From assembly GCA_965276675.1 (NCBI GenBank), contig OZ255624.1, forward strand, positions 620,001 to 684,000: a stretch of 64,000 bases of DNA, read 5' to 3'. Source of the stretch: G965276675 sp965276675. Lineage in GTDB: Bacteria; Acidobacteriota; Terriglobia; Terriglobales; Acidobacteriaceae. Every line of letters starts with the position of its first letter. Within the stretch, counting starts at the first letter, position 1. The translations under genes were made by a program, and so were the position numbers. Positions 8,619-18,229 of this stretch are shown here, piece by piece. Under the pieces are notes generated by a model. That model did not search any database. It was not told the origin of the DNA and worked only from the letters and a program-made list of their open reading frames with translations.

Positions 8619-9146
8619 CTAATCGTTGGCGCGCTTGCTTTCATGGTTCAGAAGCCAGCGCTTGCGCTCGATACCGCCGCCGTAGCCAGCGAGCGAACTA
8701 TTAGATCCGATCACGCGGTGACAAGGCACGACCACCCCCACCGGATTGGAACCATTGGCCAGGCCAACGGCTCTGACTGCGGTTGGCCGACCGATTCGCT
8801 CGGCAAGTTTCGCGTAAGAAACTGAGGTGCCACAGGTGATGTTTCGCAACGCACGCCACACCTCGCGTTGAAAAGGCGTTCCGCCTGTTTCGACCGGCAA
8901 GGTGTCAATTGCCGTAAGCTCTCCCACAAAGTAGCTGCTGATCGCGTCCGTTAGACCATTCAGATTGCGAGCCGGTTCGAGCCTGAAACCATTTTCGCCA
9001 TAGTGAAGGCGCAGGAGGCGGTACATACGCGCTTCGTGATCTGTCCAATCAGCTGCGCGCAGATTTCCATCGTGGTCCGCCACGATTACCATTTCCCCGA
9101 TAGGCGTGTCGATTCGATTGATCAACAACTGGAGGACCTTACCCAT
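8619..9146 (-). CDS. ogt: Methylated-DNA--protein-cysteine methyltransferase
   Basis: Suicide repair protein that takes the methyl group from O6-methylguanine in DNA. The active-site motif PCHRV is at 141-145 with acceptor Cys142, preceded by the helix-turn-helix segment (FQREVWRALRNITCGTSVSYAKLA) and the conserved NGSNPVGVVVPC stretch. Length 175 aa is typical of Ogt-type proteins. The start ATG at 9146 lies inside the end of the Ada-AlkA gene, giving an 8-nt overlap and suggesting translational coupling. Both act on alkylated bases. Confidence 0.95.
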   Translation of the reverse strand: MGKVLQLLINRIDTPIGEMVIVADHDGNLRAADWTDHEARMYRLLRLHYGENGFRLEPARNLNGLTDAISSYFVGELTAIDTLPVETGGTPFQREVWRALRNITCGTSVSYAKLAERIGRPTAVRAVGLANGSNPVGVVVPCHRVIGSNSSLAGYGGGIERKRWLLNHESKRAND

Positions 9147-10641
9147 GCGCGCTCCTTATCGTCGAGATTACGGCTCCGTCGGCAGCCCAGAGGTGTTGCG
9201 CTGCATAGGCGCGCCACGGCCGCCATGACTCGGCGCGATGGAGAAGACTGGCTGAGGTTGACCGCACCCCATAAATCGTTGCTGCACCGCGAAGGAGGCC
9301 GATGTCAGACGCGGGAAATGCGTCCATCTCGCGTAAAGCGCGCAACGCAATATATTGTGCTGTCCATTCGCCAACTCCGCAGATTTTGCGCAATTGCACG
9401 ATCGCCTCTTCGATGGTTCCAAATGGGCGGAACAGATTCGGATCAGCCGCCGTAGCTTCCGCCAACGCTTTTAACGACAATTGACGCGCCCTCGGCATGC
9501 CCAGGGAGATGGAGTCTGTTGAGGCAAGATGTTCCGCTGTAGGAAACACGTGCGACAGACTAGAGTGACTAATATTACCGGTCGTTACAGGCTTGCCATG
9601 GAGTGCAACGAGCTGTCCCGCGAGCCGGCGTGCAGCGGCGATGCTAACTTGCTGGCCGAGAATAGCCCGCACCGCCAGCTCAAAGCCATCCCATCCGCCG
9701 GGCGCACGCAACCCAGGACGCCGTGCCACCAAAGGTGCAAGCAGCGGGTCGAGAGAGAGGTGTGCGTCAATCGTCTCGATGTCCGCGCCAATATCGAACA
9801 GACGGCGCACCCGGGTCACGATAGCTGGTAAAGATCGAACATTAGGGAAACGGATTGTAATACCCAGGCTCTGCCGCTGAGGCAGATGCGCAACTTCGAC
9901 ACTTCCGACAAAGCCGTCAATCTCAACCGTACGCAGATAACTTCCGTTCTCCACGACTTCAATGCTGGGGATCGCACGCGCCTGCAGATAATCGAGCATG
10001 GAATCCCAGTCATAGGGCGGCCGATAGCGCAGCCGGAGCGCCACACCTGTTTCCGCTCCCGCAGGGCTCCCAGAAATTTTTTGCCGCAATGCGCCAGGAG
10101 GACGATGAAAAAGATCCCGGAATATCTCATTGAATCGCCGCACGCTGCCGAATCCGGCCGCCAGCGCGACTTCAGTCATAGGCATTCGCGTTTCATGAAT
10201 GAGCTGCTTGGCAAAAAGCACACGCCTAGTTTGTGCCACAGAGATGGGTGAAGCCCCAAGATGCTGAAGGAACAATCGCCGAAGCTGGCGCTCGCCCAAG
10301 CCAAGACGTTCCGCCAATGTTTCTACGCTTGCACCGTTGCCATCAAGAGCGCCATCGGTAATGAGAGCCAGTGCTCTGGAAACTGTGTTCGAAGTTCCGC
10401 GCCATGAGGCCAGATCGGGAGCAGTCTCCGGCCGACAACGCAGACACGGACGAAAGCCCGCTTCCTGCGCCGCTGCCGCCGAACCGAAAAAACGGCAATT
10501 CTCGAACATTGCGGTGCGTGCCGGACAGATAGGCCGGCAATAGATGCCGGTTGATGTGACACCTACAAATAGCAAGCCGTCGAAACGGGCATCACGGCTC
10601 TGTAAAGCGCGATAACAGACCTCTCGATCGGGCAGTTCCAT
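9139..10641 (-). CDS. alkA: Ada-AlkA fusion: regulator/phosphotriester sensor plus 3-methyladenine glycosylase
   Basis: Bifunctional adaptive-response protein of 500 aa. Residues 1-75 are the Ada N-terminal methyl-phosphotriester domain, with its zinc cysteines in IYCRPICPAR and CLRCRP. About 80-185 is an AraC-type DNA-binding domain (LAERLGLGERQLRRLFLQHLG, then a second helix-turn-helix around FGSVRRFNEIF). About 195-310 is the AlkA N-terminal domain. The remainder is the HhH-GPD glycosylase (VGEWTAQYIALRAL) with the catalytic Asp in FPASDIGL. Methylation of the sensor Cys is known to turn Ada-type proteins into activators, so it probably controls itself and the overlapping ogt gene. Fusions of this type are widespread in high-GC bacteria. 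Confidence 0.93.
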   Translation of the reverse strand: MELPDREVCYRALQSRDARFDGLLFVGVTSTGIYCRPICPARTAMFENCRFFGSAAAAQEAGFRPCLRCRPETAPDLASWRGTSNTVSRALALITDGALDGNGASVETLAERLGLGERQLRRLFLQHLGASPISVAQTRRVLFAKQLIHETRMPMTEVALAAGFGSVRRFNEIFRDLFHRPPGALRQKISGSPAGAETGVALRLRYRPPYDWDSMLDYLQARAIPSIEVVENGSYLRTVEIDGFVGSVEVAHLPQRQSLGITIRFPNVRSLPAIVTRVRRLFDIGADIETIDAHLSLDPLLAPLVARRPGLRAPGGWDGFELAVRAILGQQVSIAAARRLAGQLVALHGKPVTTGNISHSSLSHVFPTAEHLASTDSISLGMPRARQLSLKALAEATAADPNLFRPFGTIEEAIVQLRKICGVGEWTAQYIALRALREMDAFPASDIGLLRGAATIYGVRSTSASLLHRAESWRPWRAYAAQHLWAADGAVISTIRSAHG

Positions 10642-11168
10642 ATGCGGATTTTCTCATTTGTTGAGGGAGTAGACTCGCGCTTTTCGGACATGATCACTTG
10701 CCGGAGAGACCTAAGTCCAAATCAGCCAGACACGCGGGCACGATCATGCAAAGATCGCATGGTAGTCTTCGATCTCAAGAACCTGATGTCTATAGGATCA
10801 ATTAATCCGGACAGGAACCGGACGGCTCGCGTGGGCAGCAGGTCCGGAGCAATAGATCAGGACTCGTACTTCTCCGTTCTAGACCAGTAAGCGTCACTTT
10901 GAGCGTTTTCGGGCCGGTTTGGAGCGGGTTTAGAGGAGCCTCGCGCAGTGTTCCGTAAACGGCCGTTCGGGGAAGGTCCAGTATGTCTGGCGGGTTAGAT
11001 CCGGCAACGGAGACAAGGAGTGATTCATCGATGGATAGGCGCAGATTCTCAGGAAGCGCAATCGGCACTGGAGTAAATGCTACTGCTTTATGCACGTTTA
11101 CCGCTGAAACCTCCAAAGTTCGAGTCCTAGCGCGGCAGCTTTTTCTCGGCCAAATTACCGGCGTGCAA
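10642..11168. other. Divergent intergenic region between Ada-AlkA and GH36 genes
   Basis: About 527 nt with no gene I can support. It should contain the promoters of both flanking genes; an Ada-type operator near 10642-10720 is expected but I could not define it. The open frame upstream of 11169 on the plus strand has no signal peptide or family similarity, so I leave it out. Confidence 0.4.
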
Positions 11169-13343
11169 ATGCTGGTCTGGCCATTTCTTCGCGTCAATTA
11201 CATCGCAATAGCTTCCTTTTTGTCTAAACGTCGGAAAGTGTTTTCCTCAGCCCGCCTAAGAAACTTGTTCATTGTCGCCGTTTCTTTGTGCATATGCGCT
11301 TCAAAAGCGCGCAGTGCCGAGGGAGCGGTTCTTTTGCCGGCAACGGTTCAGGAAAAGCGTTGGACTCTGGAACATTTGATAAACGCCGACGCGCAGCTGC
11401 CCTTTTCCTTCGTTTATGGTGGCCAACCATCTGCTCGGCTTTTGTCTTCTTGGCCAAAGAAAACTGCAGACGAGCAACTGGATTCCACTCGGACAGAGCA
11501 TACCGTTTCATGGACGGACCCGAAGACAGGTTTGAAGGTGACATGCGTGGCTGTCGAGTTCGCCGATTTTCCAGTGGTTGAGTGGACTGTCTACTTTAAG
11601 AACTCGCAGACGGCGAATACCCCAATCCTGGAAAACATAGAGGCAATTGATTCACAAGTCTCAGCGGAGACTCCCGGCATGAGTCGTCTCCACTATATCA
11701 ACGGCGATGGAGAGGTGCATGGCAGTTTGCAATTCGCGCCGCAAGACAAGGCGCTCATCCCGTCCGCCGAGATTAAATTTGCGCCTCTTGACGGCCGACC
11801 CACCGACGGTTGTTTCCCTTACTACAATCTGGAGTGGAATGGCCAAGGCGTCATTGTTGTCTTGGGCTGGCCTGGTCAGTGGTCGGCCTCGTTCACATCC
11901 GATGCCCAAGGCAACGTCCACGTTATTGGCGGTCAAGAGCTTACCCATATGACCTTGCATCCGGGGGAAGAAATTCGCAGTCCCCGCATCGCGTTGCTCT
12001 TCTGGAAGGGTGGCAGTTGGATTGAGTCGCAGAACATATGGCGCCGGTGGATGCGCGCTCACAACATGCCTAAACCAGGCGGCAACGATGTCCCGGTTAT
12101 TCGGGCGGGCGGCGGCTTTATGTACGACAAGCTGGGATGGGGCACCGGCTTGTTGAATGAAAGAGATCAGCTTGCGTTGATTGATCGATACCACGAGGAA
12201 GGAATCAAACTCAACACTTGGTGGATCGACATTCTTGGGGCGGGAACGTTCAAGCCCTATTCCGACAAATACATGCCAAATCCCCAGCCCGTCGTTTTTT
12301 CTTGGGATACGGATCTCGCAAGATTTCCCCATGGTCTGCGAGCCGTCAGCGACCACGCTCGGCCCCTGGGCGAAAAGCTCCTGGTCTGGATCGAGCCCGA
12401 GCATATCTGGGAATCCAATATCCTTTTTAAGGAACATCCCGAGTGGCTGTTGCGGGCGTCGGATGATCCAGTGATCAAGAAGCAGATCAACCAGGGTGTC
12501 ATCCTGGGAAACCGCATGGTGCTGAATCTCGGGAACCCGGCAGCTTGCCAATGGATCATCGATCGCCTTAGTAAGCTGATCGAGGACGAGGGGATAGAGA
12601 TTTACCGGCAGGATTTCAATATCACCCCGCTTCTTTTCTGGCACCAGAATGACTCGGTTGATCGCCAAGGGATGACCGAAAACCTCTACGTGCAGGGATA
12701 CCTGCGGCTATTGGATACGCTGCGGGCCCGTTTCCCCCGTTTACTCATTGATACGTGCGCTTCCGGCGGCCGGCGTGATGATTTGGAGACCCTTCGTCGA
12801 GCCGTGCCTCTTTGGCGAAGCGATCAATGGGGCCCGGATGTTATTTTGCAGGATCAGACCTACGGCTTGGCTTTGTGGGTTCCCTATTTCGGTACGGGGA
12901 CTCATGTCACGGACGCTTATGCCTATCGCAGCAGCTTGGGATCGTCTTTAATGACGAGCTGGGACGTCCGAGACCCCAAACTCGATTATGCGTCGTTAAG
13001 GAAGCTTGAGGCCGAGTTTTGGCGAACCGCTCCTTTCTTCAAGCATGACTATTACCCGCTCACGGCGTTCAATCCAGGGGCCACCGCGTGGATCGGGTGG
13101 CAATTCAATCGGCCCGAGCAGGGAGACGGCATGGTTCAGGCTTTTCGCCGCAACCAAGCCGAAGAAACGACGAAGAGCTTCCAACTCCACCATCTTGATC
13201 CCATGACTCGATATAAAATCACCGACTTAGACACAACTCTTTCCTCCATCGTTTCGGGTAAGGATTTGATGAATAAAGGACTTGTCATCCAGATCAAAAG
13301 CAAACCCGGCGCGTCAGTGATCGTTTATACTCGGGCGAAATAA
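11169..13343 (+). CDS. Secreted GH36-type alpha-galactosidase (melibiase-like)
   Basis: Retaining glycoside hydrolase, probably releasing terminal alpha-galactose from oligo- or polysaccharides in the periplasm or outside the cell. An N-terminal beta-rich domain (to about residue 300) precedes a TIM barrel. Barrel motifs match GH36: WWIDILG, WIEPEHIW, the nucleophile Asp in YRQDFN, the DTCASGGRRDD strand, and the acid/base Asp in WRSDQWGPD. A signal peptide (NLFIVAVSLCICASKARSA) lies about 30 residues after the ATG at 11169, so the real start may be the GTG at 11238 or TTG at 11220. Length is about 700 aa, normal for GH36. Esterase and SGNH hydrolase genes follow on the same strand, consistent with plant-polysaccharide breakdown. 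Confidence 0.85.
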   Translation: MLVWPFLRVNYIAIASFLSKRRKVFSSARLRNLFIVAVSLCICASKARSAEGAVLLPATVQEKRWTLEHLINADAQLPFSFVYGGQPSARLLSSWPKKTADEQLDSTRTEHTVSWTDPKTGLKVTCVAVEFADFPVVEWTVYFKNSQTANTPILENIEAIDSQVSAETPGMSRLHYINGDGEVHGSLQFAPQDKALIPSAEIKFAPLDGRPTDGCFPYYNLEWNGQGVIVVLGWPGQWSASFTSDAQGNVHVIGGQELTHMTLHPGEEIRSPRIALLFWKGGSWIESQNIWRRWMRAHNMPKPGGNDVPVIRAGGGFMYDKLGWGTGLLNERDQLALIDRYHEEGIKLNTWWIDILGAGTFKPYSDKYMPNPQPVVFSWDTDLARFPHGLRAVSDHARPLGEKLLVWIEPEHIWESNILFKEHPEWLLRASDDPVIKKQINQGVILGNRMVLNLGNPAACQWIIDRLSKLIEDEGIEIYRQDFNITPLLFWHQNDSVDRQGMTENLYVQGYLRLLDTLRARFPRLLIDTCASGGRRDDLETLRRAVPLWRSDQWGPDVILQDQTYGLALWVPYFGTGTHVTDAYAYRSSLGSSLMTSWDVRDPKLDYASLRKLEAEFWRTAPFFKHDYYPLTAFNPGATAWIGWQFNRPEQGDGMVQAFRRNQAEETTKSFQLHHLDPMTRYKITDLDTTLSSIVSGKDLMNKGLVIQIKSKPGASVIVYTRAK

Positions 13344-13525
13344 GCAGAGGCCGAGTCAAGATTCTCTTGAGCCGTATGGATGGCGCATAGAGTACAGCTG
13401 ATCATCCGTATGCTTGGCTGCCGCGAACTGCAAGGTACCTGAGCAGGCTCTACTGGACCGGAGAATCCATAATAGGTACTCTAATCTCTTGTCGAAGTGC
13501 GTTGCTGAAAGGAATCCGCCGCCCC

Positions 13526-14593
13526 ATGAAGCTCCTCACATTCGTCAGCCGCCATCTTCTTCTCGTGCTCTTCTCGCCTTCATTGATTGGACTGGGTCGG
13601 CTAAGTTTCGCGCAAAATGCGCCCGCGCGTACCATACCGGCGCGTACGATCCCTACACCAGCGACAGTTAGTCCGGAGCTGCAGAAGGCCATGTCACCGC
13701 CTTGCAAAATCCCGGGATCAGTTCCTCAGCGTACGAATGAGGAGTGGAAGGCTTCTGTCCGCGAGTCGGATGTGGAGGGTGAAAAGTCATTGGAGCACCT
13801 CCGAAAGAAATTCCAGGTCACGGTGGAGGAGGGCAAACTCGCAGGAGTTCATGTCTACTATGTGAAACCGGAGACCATTGCGGAAGAGAATCGCCGCCGA
13901 GTGCTGATGCATGTGCACGGAGGAAGCTACGTGTACGGTGGGGGCAAGAGTGCGGCTTATGAAGCCATTGTCATGGCGTATTACGAGAAAATAGAGGTGA
14001 TTGCCGTAGATTATCGAATGCCGCCAGACTTCCCTTTTCCAGCGGCATTGGACGACTCCGTTGCTGTGTGGAAAGAAATCATCAAGACGCATACACCCAG
14101 GAACGTCGGCCTCTTCGGGACCTCTGCAGGTGGGGGGCTTACTCTGGCTACCGTGATCAAATTGAAAGAGCTGGGACTGCCTCTTCCAGGAGCGCTTATG
14201 GCCGGCACTCCTTGGGCGGATCTGACGAAAACGGGCGACACTTACTTTACTAATGAATTCATTGACAACGTGCTCTGCACCTATGATGGCGGGTTAGGAG
14301 CAACAGCGAAGCTTTATGCCGGTACCCACGACTTGAAGGAGCCACTACTCTCGCCCATATACGGCGATTTATCTGGATTTCCTCCGACGGTGCTGATTTC
14401 GGGAACAAGGGACCTGTTTTTGAGCAATACGGTCCGGGTACATCAAAAGCTTCTGCAATCAGGCGTACAAGCCGAGCTGCTTGTTTTTGAAGGTGAATCT
14501 CACGGGCAATACCTGCTTGCCGGGGATGCACCTGAATCCGAAGTTGCCTACCGAGAAGTCGCCGAGTTTTTCGACCGCCATCTTGATAAGTGA
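13526..14593 (+). CDS. Secreted alpha/beta-hydrolase, HSL-type esterase
   Basis: Alpha/beta-hydrolase fold-3 (hormone-sensitive lipase group) carboxylesterase. The start is the ATG at 13526, with an AAAGGA site about 12 nt upstream. A signal peptide follows (LLLVLFSPSLIGLGRLSFAQ). Family motifs are the oxyanion-hole HGGSYVYGGG, the nucleophile elbow GTSAGGG, the acid SGTRDLF and the base His in ESHGQYL. Mature length of about 325 aa is normal. It lies between a GH36 gene and an SGNH hydrolase gene on the same strand, so a role in de-esterifying plant polysaccharide or a small ester is plausible. The natural substrate is unknown. Confidence 0.87.
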   Translation: MKLLTFVSRHLLLVLFSPSLIGLGRLSFAQNAPARTIPARTIPTPATVSPELQKAMSPPCKIPGSVPQRTNEEWKASVRESDVEGEKSLEHLRKKFQVTVEEGKLAGVHVYYVKPETIAEENRRRVLMHVHGGSYVYGGGKSAAYEAIVMAYYEKIEVIAVDYRMPPDFPFPAALDDSVAVWKEIIKTHTPRNVGLFGTSAGGGLTLATVIKLKELGLPLPGALMAGTPWADLTKTGDTYFTNEFIDNVLCTYDGGLGATAKLYAGTHDLKEPLLSPIYGDLSGFPPTVLISGTRDLFLSNTVRVHQKLLQSGVQAELLVFEGESHGQYLLAGDAPESEVAYREVAEFFDRHLDK

Positions 14594-14747
14594 TACTGCG
14601 GGTGTGGACAAGTTCCTACGGGGTGAGACGCACTTCAAAGGCGACAGCTATAACAACCGTGTGACCGTGGTTTGGACTCCGATCAGTCCTTTGGAGATCA
14701 TAGTGTTGCGGATAGAGACTAACGGTGTAACTGGGCGTCCGATCTTT

Positions 14748-16019
14748 ATGCGATATCACCTGCTGATTATTCTGGCGTTGGTGTGCCCATCTGCCTTCGC
14801 TCAGTACATTCCAATTTCGGCCATCCTGGGCAATACCACAACAGACCTTTCGAAGGTAGATTTGGCAGCCGGCTCGCGACCAGCGCTCGCGCACTTTCTC
14901 CGCGCTCTTCAGAACGCCAAGAATCATGCCGTCAATATTGTCATCCTGGGCGACTCTCAGTCGATTGCGGACAGCACCGTGGAGCCGGGTGCAGCGGCGA
15001 TTATCCAAGTAGCAGCGTCAGATAAGTGGGCAGACAAGATGAGGGCGTACTTCCAGGGTATCTACGGGTCCCATGGAACGGGTGTGACGCCGGCAGTCAT
15101 CAATGCTGCCGGTTCGGCCATCAACGCGAACTTCTATAGGGAGAGCGCCACCCACGGAACAAACTCCACGCTAGGTCCACATCAGATCGGCAGCACAGGT
15201 AGCGTGGTCGTCGGACCTCCCGGATACGTGCTTACCTTCACCAGCCCTATTCCTTGGGACAGGCTTAACACCTACTGTATGACGGGACCTTCTGGCAGCG
15301 GCACCGATACTTGGCGGATCGCCATTGACGGTGTGCCTAACGGGATGTGCGGAGGGTTGAATGCCGGAACCACGTACCAGTTTGCAGTTGCCACTTCGAG
15401 GGCCGTCTCGCTCGGCACTCACACTGTCACTTACACCTGCGTCACAGGTCCCTGCATCTTCTTCGCCGCTGAGGGAACCGCTGGCACGACCGGCGTAGAG
15501 ATTTCGAATCTCAGCGTGGGAGGAAACACCGCAGAGTGGTGGGGCACGAGCCCATCGACGGAGCTTTCCTTCCTCCCGCTCATCCATTCCGGGGTGCAGC
15601 TTGCGATCGAATTCGAGCTGACGAACGAGCCTGGCGTTGGCTACAGCACGACGAGCTATCAGACTGCGCTCACGAACGCCTACACCTATGTAAGGGCACT
15701 TCCTGGCACTCCATCTTTCATGTTCATCTCGCCGGGCGTAGATCGCATCTCCGGGCAGGCTCCCTATTACCCCATTCTCAAGAGCCTCGCTCAGAGCCTT
15801 GGGACCGAGTTTGTCGACTTCAAGGATCGATGGGGCATGACGTACAACGCAGCGGACGGCCTATATGGCACGGACACCTATCACCCGAACACGAAAGGCA
15901 ACGCCGAAGAATATTCGATGGTGATGCAGCATCTGATCGGCGCCCCGATACCTGCAAAGTCCTCGTCCAGCAGTGGAGCATCAGGCGCTACTCATCTCGG
16001 GAACGATCGACAGCGGTGA
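14748..16019 (+). CDS. Secreted SGNH/GDSL hydrolase
   Basis: The start chosen is the ATG at 14748, since it begins a clean signal peptide (YHLLIILALVCPSAFAQ, cleavage after AFA); the frame stays open upstream but has no signal there. Block I is VILGDSQS (nucleophile Ser in GDS). The C-terminal block DTYHPNTKG provides the Asp and His of the triad. Between them is a long beta-rich insert (about residues 130-290) resembling a carbohydrate-binding or jelly-roll module with paired cysteines. Length of 423 aa is longer than simple SGNH esterases. The last 25 residues are Ser-rich. It probably de-acylates polysaccharide outside the cytoplasm, with the esterase and GH36 genes upstream. Confidence 0.8.
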   Translation: MRYHLLIILALVCPSAFAQYIPISAILGNTTTDLSKVDLAAGSRPALAHFLRALQNAKNHAVNIVILGDSQSIADSTVEPGAAAIIQVAASDKWADKMRAYFQGIYGSHGTGVTPAVINAAGSAINANFYRESATHGTNSTLGPHQIGSTGSVVVGPPGYVLTFTSPIPWDRLNTYCMTGPSGSGTDTWRIAIDGVPNGMCGGLNAGTTYQFAVATSRAVSLGTHTVTYTCVTGPCIFFAAEGTAGTTGVEISNLSVGGNTAEWWGTSPSTELSFLPLIHSGVQLAIEFELTNEPGVGYSTTSYQTALTNAYTYVRALPGTPSFMFISPGVDRISGQAPYYPILKSLAQSLGTEFVDFKDRWGMTYNAADGLYGTDTYHPNTKGNAEEYSMVMQHLIGAPIPAKSSSSSGASGATHLGNDRQR

Positions 16020-16171
16020 TGATCGGCGGAACGACGCCACCCCTGGCAGATCTTTGCCGCCTCGTTGAGGCCACTACATCGGGAGGAGCATTCCTCCATT
16101 AGGTCGTAACGGCAAACTACGAGTTCCGCCGGAGTCGGATTCTACAGTAAAGAACGAGATGGCAATCTTCT

Positions 16172-17128
16172 TTATACGTCGTTTCCGAGATGGAAGATCG
16201 CCTCGACACCGGTTGCGCGAGCCAGGAGCGCCTGCTCCTCATGGTGTTCCAGAGGCTTGTAGTTCTGCGCCACGTCCATCGCCAAGCGGAAATACTTCTC
16301 GTCCCCAGGAGGCAGCGCAGCCGTGACCGGATGTCCAAGCGTCCAGCGCAACCCTAGCGAAGCCTCATCAGGGAAAGCCGCAGGTTGATACCAGCACTTT
16401 GGCTCGGGATGGCTCTGCTTCTGGTCGGCAGACCACACCGTCTTTGCCATAGCTTTTAGCGCTAGGATGCCCATACCCTTTTCCTGCGCGCGCTTCAAAA
16501 TCTGCGGGCCGAAGTTCGCTTGCGAGAAGAGCACAAAGTTGACCGGGAAAAGCACGGTATCGAAGTTGTAGCGGTCCATCGCCGCCAGTGCTGTCTCCGC
16601 CGAGTGCACCGAGAAGCCGATGTAGCGGATCTTGCCTTCCTTTTTCGCAGCTTCCATCGTCTCCATTGCGCCGCCGGGGCCCAAAACTTTGTCCAAATCG
16701 GTCATCTTCGTCAGTGCGTGGAACTGATATAGATCGACGTGATCCGTCTTCAGCAGCCGCAGCGATTCTTCCAGCTGTTTGCGCGAGTCATCTTTCATGC
16801 GCCCTTCGGTCTTGCAGGCGAGAAAGCAGTTCTTGCGATAGGGCGCGAGGGCCGGACCCAGACGCTCCTGCGCGTTGCCATAGCTGGGCGCAATATCGAA
16901 ATAGTTCACGCCGCGGTCCACGGCCTCAGCCACAATATTGTTCGAGTGGCCGGTTTCCTCGTTCATTACCACGATGCCGCCAAAACCAACCATCGAGAGA
17001 TGCTCTCCTGTCTTGCCCAGAGGCCGGCGCGCAATCGAATTGGTTGGTGTAGCAGCGGCAGAAAATTTGGTACTAACGGCGGCAGCAGCTGTAAGTGCGC
17101 TCTGTTTCAAAAAGTCACGGCGTTCCAT
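16172..17128 (-). CDS. Tat-exported aldo/keto reductase
   Basis: The start at 17128 gives MERRDFLKQSALTAAAA, a twin-arginine signal (RRDFLKQ plus Ala-rich segment); the frame upstream is not conserved. The mature part is an AKR TIM barrel with the catalytic set Asp/Tyr in FDIAPSYGNAQ, Lys in ACKTEGR and His in QFHAL. Length 318 aa. It is similar to the secreted or Tat-type aldo/keto reductases common in Acidobacteriota and Planctomycetota, whose substrates are not known. It is divergent from a MarR regulator (194 nt between starts), which is the usual layout for a regulator and its target. Confidence 0.88.
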   Translation of the reverse strand: MERRDFLKQSALTAAAAVSTKFSAAATPTNSIARRPLGKTGEHLSMVGFGGIVVMNEETGHSNNIVAEAVDRGVNYFDIAPSYGNAQERLGPALAPYRKNCFLACKTEGRMKDDSRKQLEESLRLLKTDHVDLYQFHALTKMTDLDKVLGPGGAMETMEAAKKEGKIRYIGFSVHSAETALAAMDRYNFDTVLFPVNFVLFSQANFGPQILKRAQEKGMGILALKAMAKTVWSADQKQSHPEPKCWYQPAAFPDEASLGLRWTLGHPVTAALPPGDEKYFRLAMDVAQNYKPLEHHEEQALLARATGVEAIFHLGNDV

Positions 17129-17322
17129 GTGCGGGACCTCGTCAATGGGAGAATTTAAGTCGAGCCGGCTTGCTAAAGTATTTTCCCAGACTCGGGGGGC
17201 ATATGCGTAAAAATCGTTCATCCGTTTCGCTATTTGCCTGCGCGGTGTCCTAAAGACCGCAAAGAGAGTCCATCGTCTCTTCATTGCCCTTCGTGCTTGC
17301 GTCCTTGTAAGACAATCGAAGA
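17129..17322. promoter_or_regulatory. Divergent promoter region, aldo/keto reductase and marR
   Basis: 194-nt region between the divergent starts. It should contain both promoters and the MarR operator. I did not find a strong palindrome that I would call the operator. Confidence 0.4.
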
Positions 17323-17829
17323 ATGAAAAGGAATGCGCCTCTAAAGGAGAGTGTCGCTCGTTTTCTGGATGCTTGGCTCGGTGCAAGGCAGCTCATTCAA
17401 GCAGCGAACTTCAACAGATTTCAGAAGGCCGGCCTGAGTGCAACGCAATTCATGACCCTCAACCTGATTCCTGCCAGTAAGGAGGGCATGACGCTCAGCG
17501 AACTCGCAAAACGCATGAACCTGGGAACCGCGACTGTTACGCGGACAATCGACAGCTTGGAGTCACGGGGCCTGCTGACGCGAACCCGAAGCAACCTGGA
17601 TCGACGGCTGGTCCTGCTCTCACTGACCGAACAAGGAAAAACGCTCCAGAACGCAGCGTCGGCAGAGTTTCACAGTCACATGACCAGGCTTTTCAGCAGA
17701 ATGGATCCGAATCAACGGGACGATCTTGTTCACGGGTTGGAAGCCCTTCTTCAGGTCAGCGCCGGCTTTATGGATGCTGGTGACGTTCGTCAGGAGAAGC
17801 GTAGTTCTCCGCGATCTCGGAAGCAGTGA
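17323..17829 (+). CDS. MarR-family transcriptional regulator
   Basis: Winged-helix repressor of 168 aa. The recognition region is MTLSELAKRMNLGTATVTRTIDSLESRG (about 56-83) followed by the wing LTRTRSNLDRRLVLLSLTEQG, which carries the D-x-R motif typical of MarR. It dimerises through the N- and C-terminal helices. It is transcribed away from the aldo/keto reductase and probably regulates it and itself. Its last 62 nt overlap, on the other strand, an 84-aa gene that ends at 17768. Confidence 0.9.
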   Translation: MKRNAPLKESVARFLDAWLGARQLIQAANFNRFQKAGLSATQFMTLNLIPASKEGMTLSELAKRMNLGTATVTRTIDSLESRGLLTRTRSNLDRRLVLLSLTEQGKTLQNAASAEFHSHMTRLFSRMDPNQRDDLVHGLEALLQVSAGFMDAGDVRQEKRSSPRSRKQ

Positions 17830-18022
17830 TCTTGATGCTGGAGCTTGTTTCAATCAGGCTGGCGATCTGCTCGTCCGATCTTCCTCGCTTGCGCAGCTCC
17901 TCGATCTCATCGCTAATCATGCCTACAAACGCCTGAACTGGAAACAGCTCCGGGCCGAGACCCGCAGCCTCGCGCAGTGCCTTCTGTGCCCGAACAGCCT
18001 CTTCAAGGGGGTACATCTGCAT
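17768..18022 (-). CDS. Small helical protein, convergent with marR
   Basis: 84-aa product that I do not recognise. The ribosome binding site is excellent (AAGGAGCT, 4-5 nt before the ATG at 18022), which supports a real gene. The protein is mostly helical and acidic, with an ordered pattern FVGMISDEIEELRKRGRSDEQIASLI then ITASEIAENYA that looks like a small helix-turn-helix or partner-binding domain. It overlaps the 3' end of marR by 62 nt, tail to tail, so transcription of one could interfere with the other. Confidence 0.65.
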   Translation of the reverse strand: MQMYPLEEAVRAQKALREAAGLGPELFPVQAFVGMISDEIEELRKRGRSDEQIASLIETSSSIKITASEIAENYASPDERHQHP

Positions 18023-18229
18023 TTTGAGCTCCTTTAGGGTGATTCGTAGTACGAAACAATATTACACGCTGCTATCATCGCACGACCAGCCGGCGGCCAA
18101 GGAATGTAACCATCAGTCGATTCAGAAATTCAGTCCCCGGAAGTCCATCGCAGCCCGAGTTACTCCACCGAAGTTGGATAGATCAGCAAACCCACGTTTT
18201 GGACGATGACCTGCGTACGAGGGTGACAT

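Noticed and set aside
10983..11168. N-terminal extension of the GH36 gene
   Set aside because: The signal peptide lies after residue 80 of the longer frame and the extension has no conserved feature.
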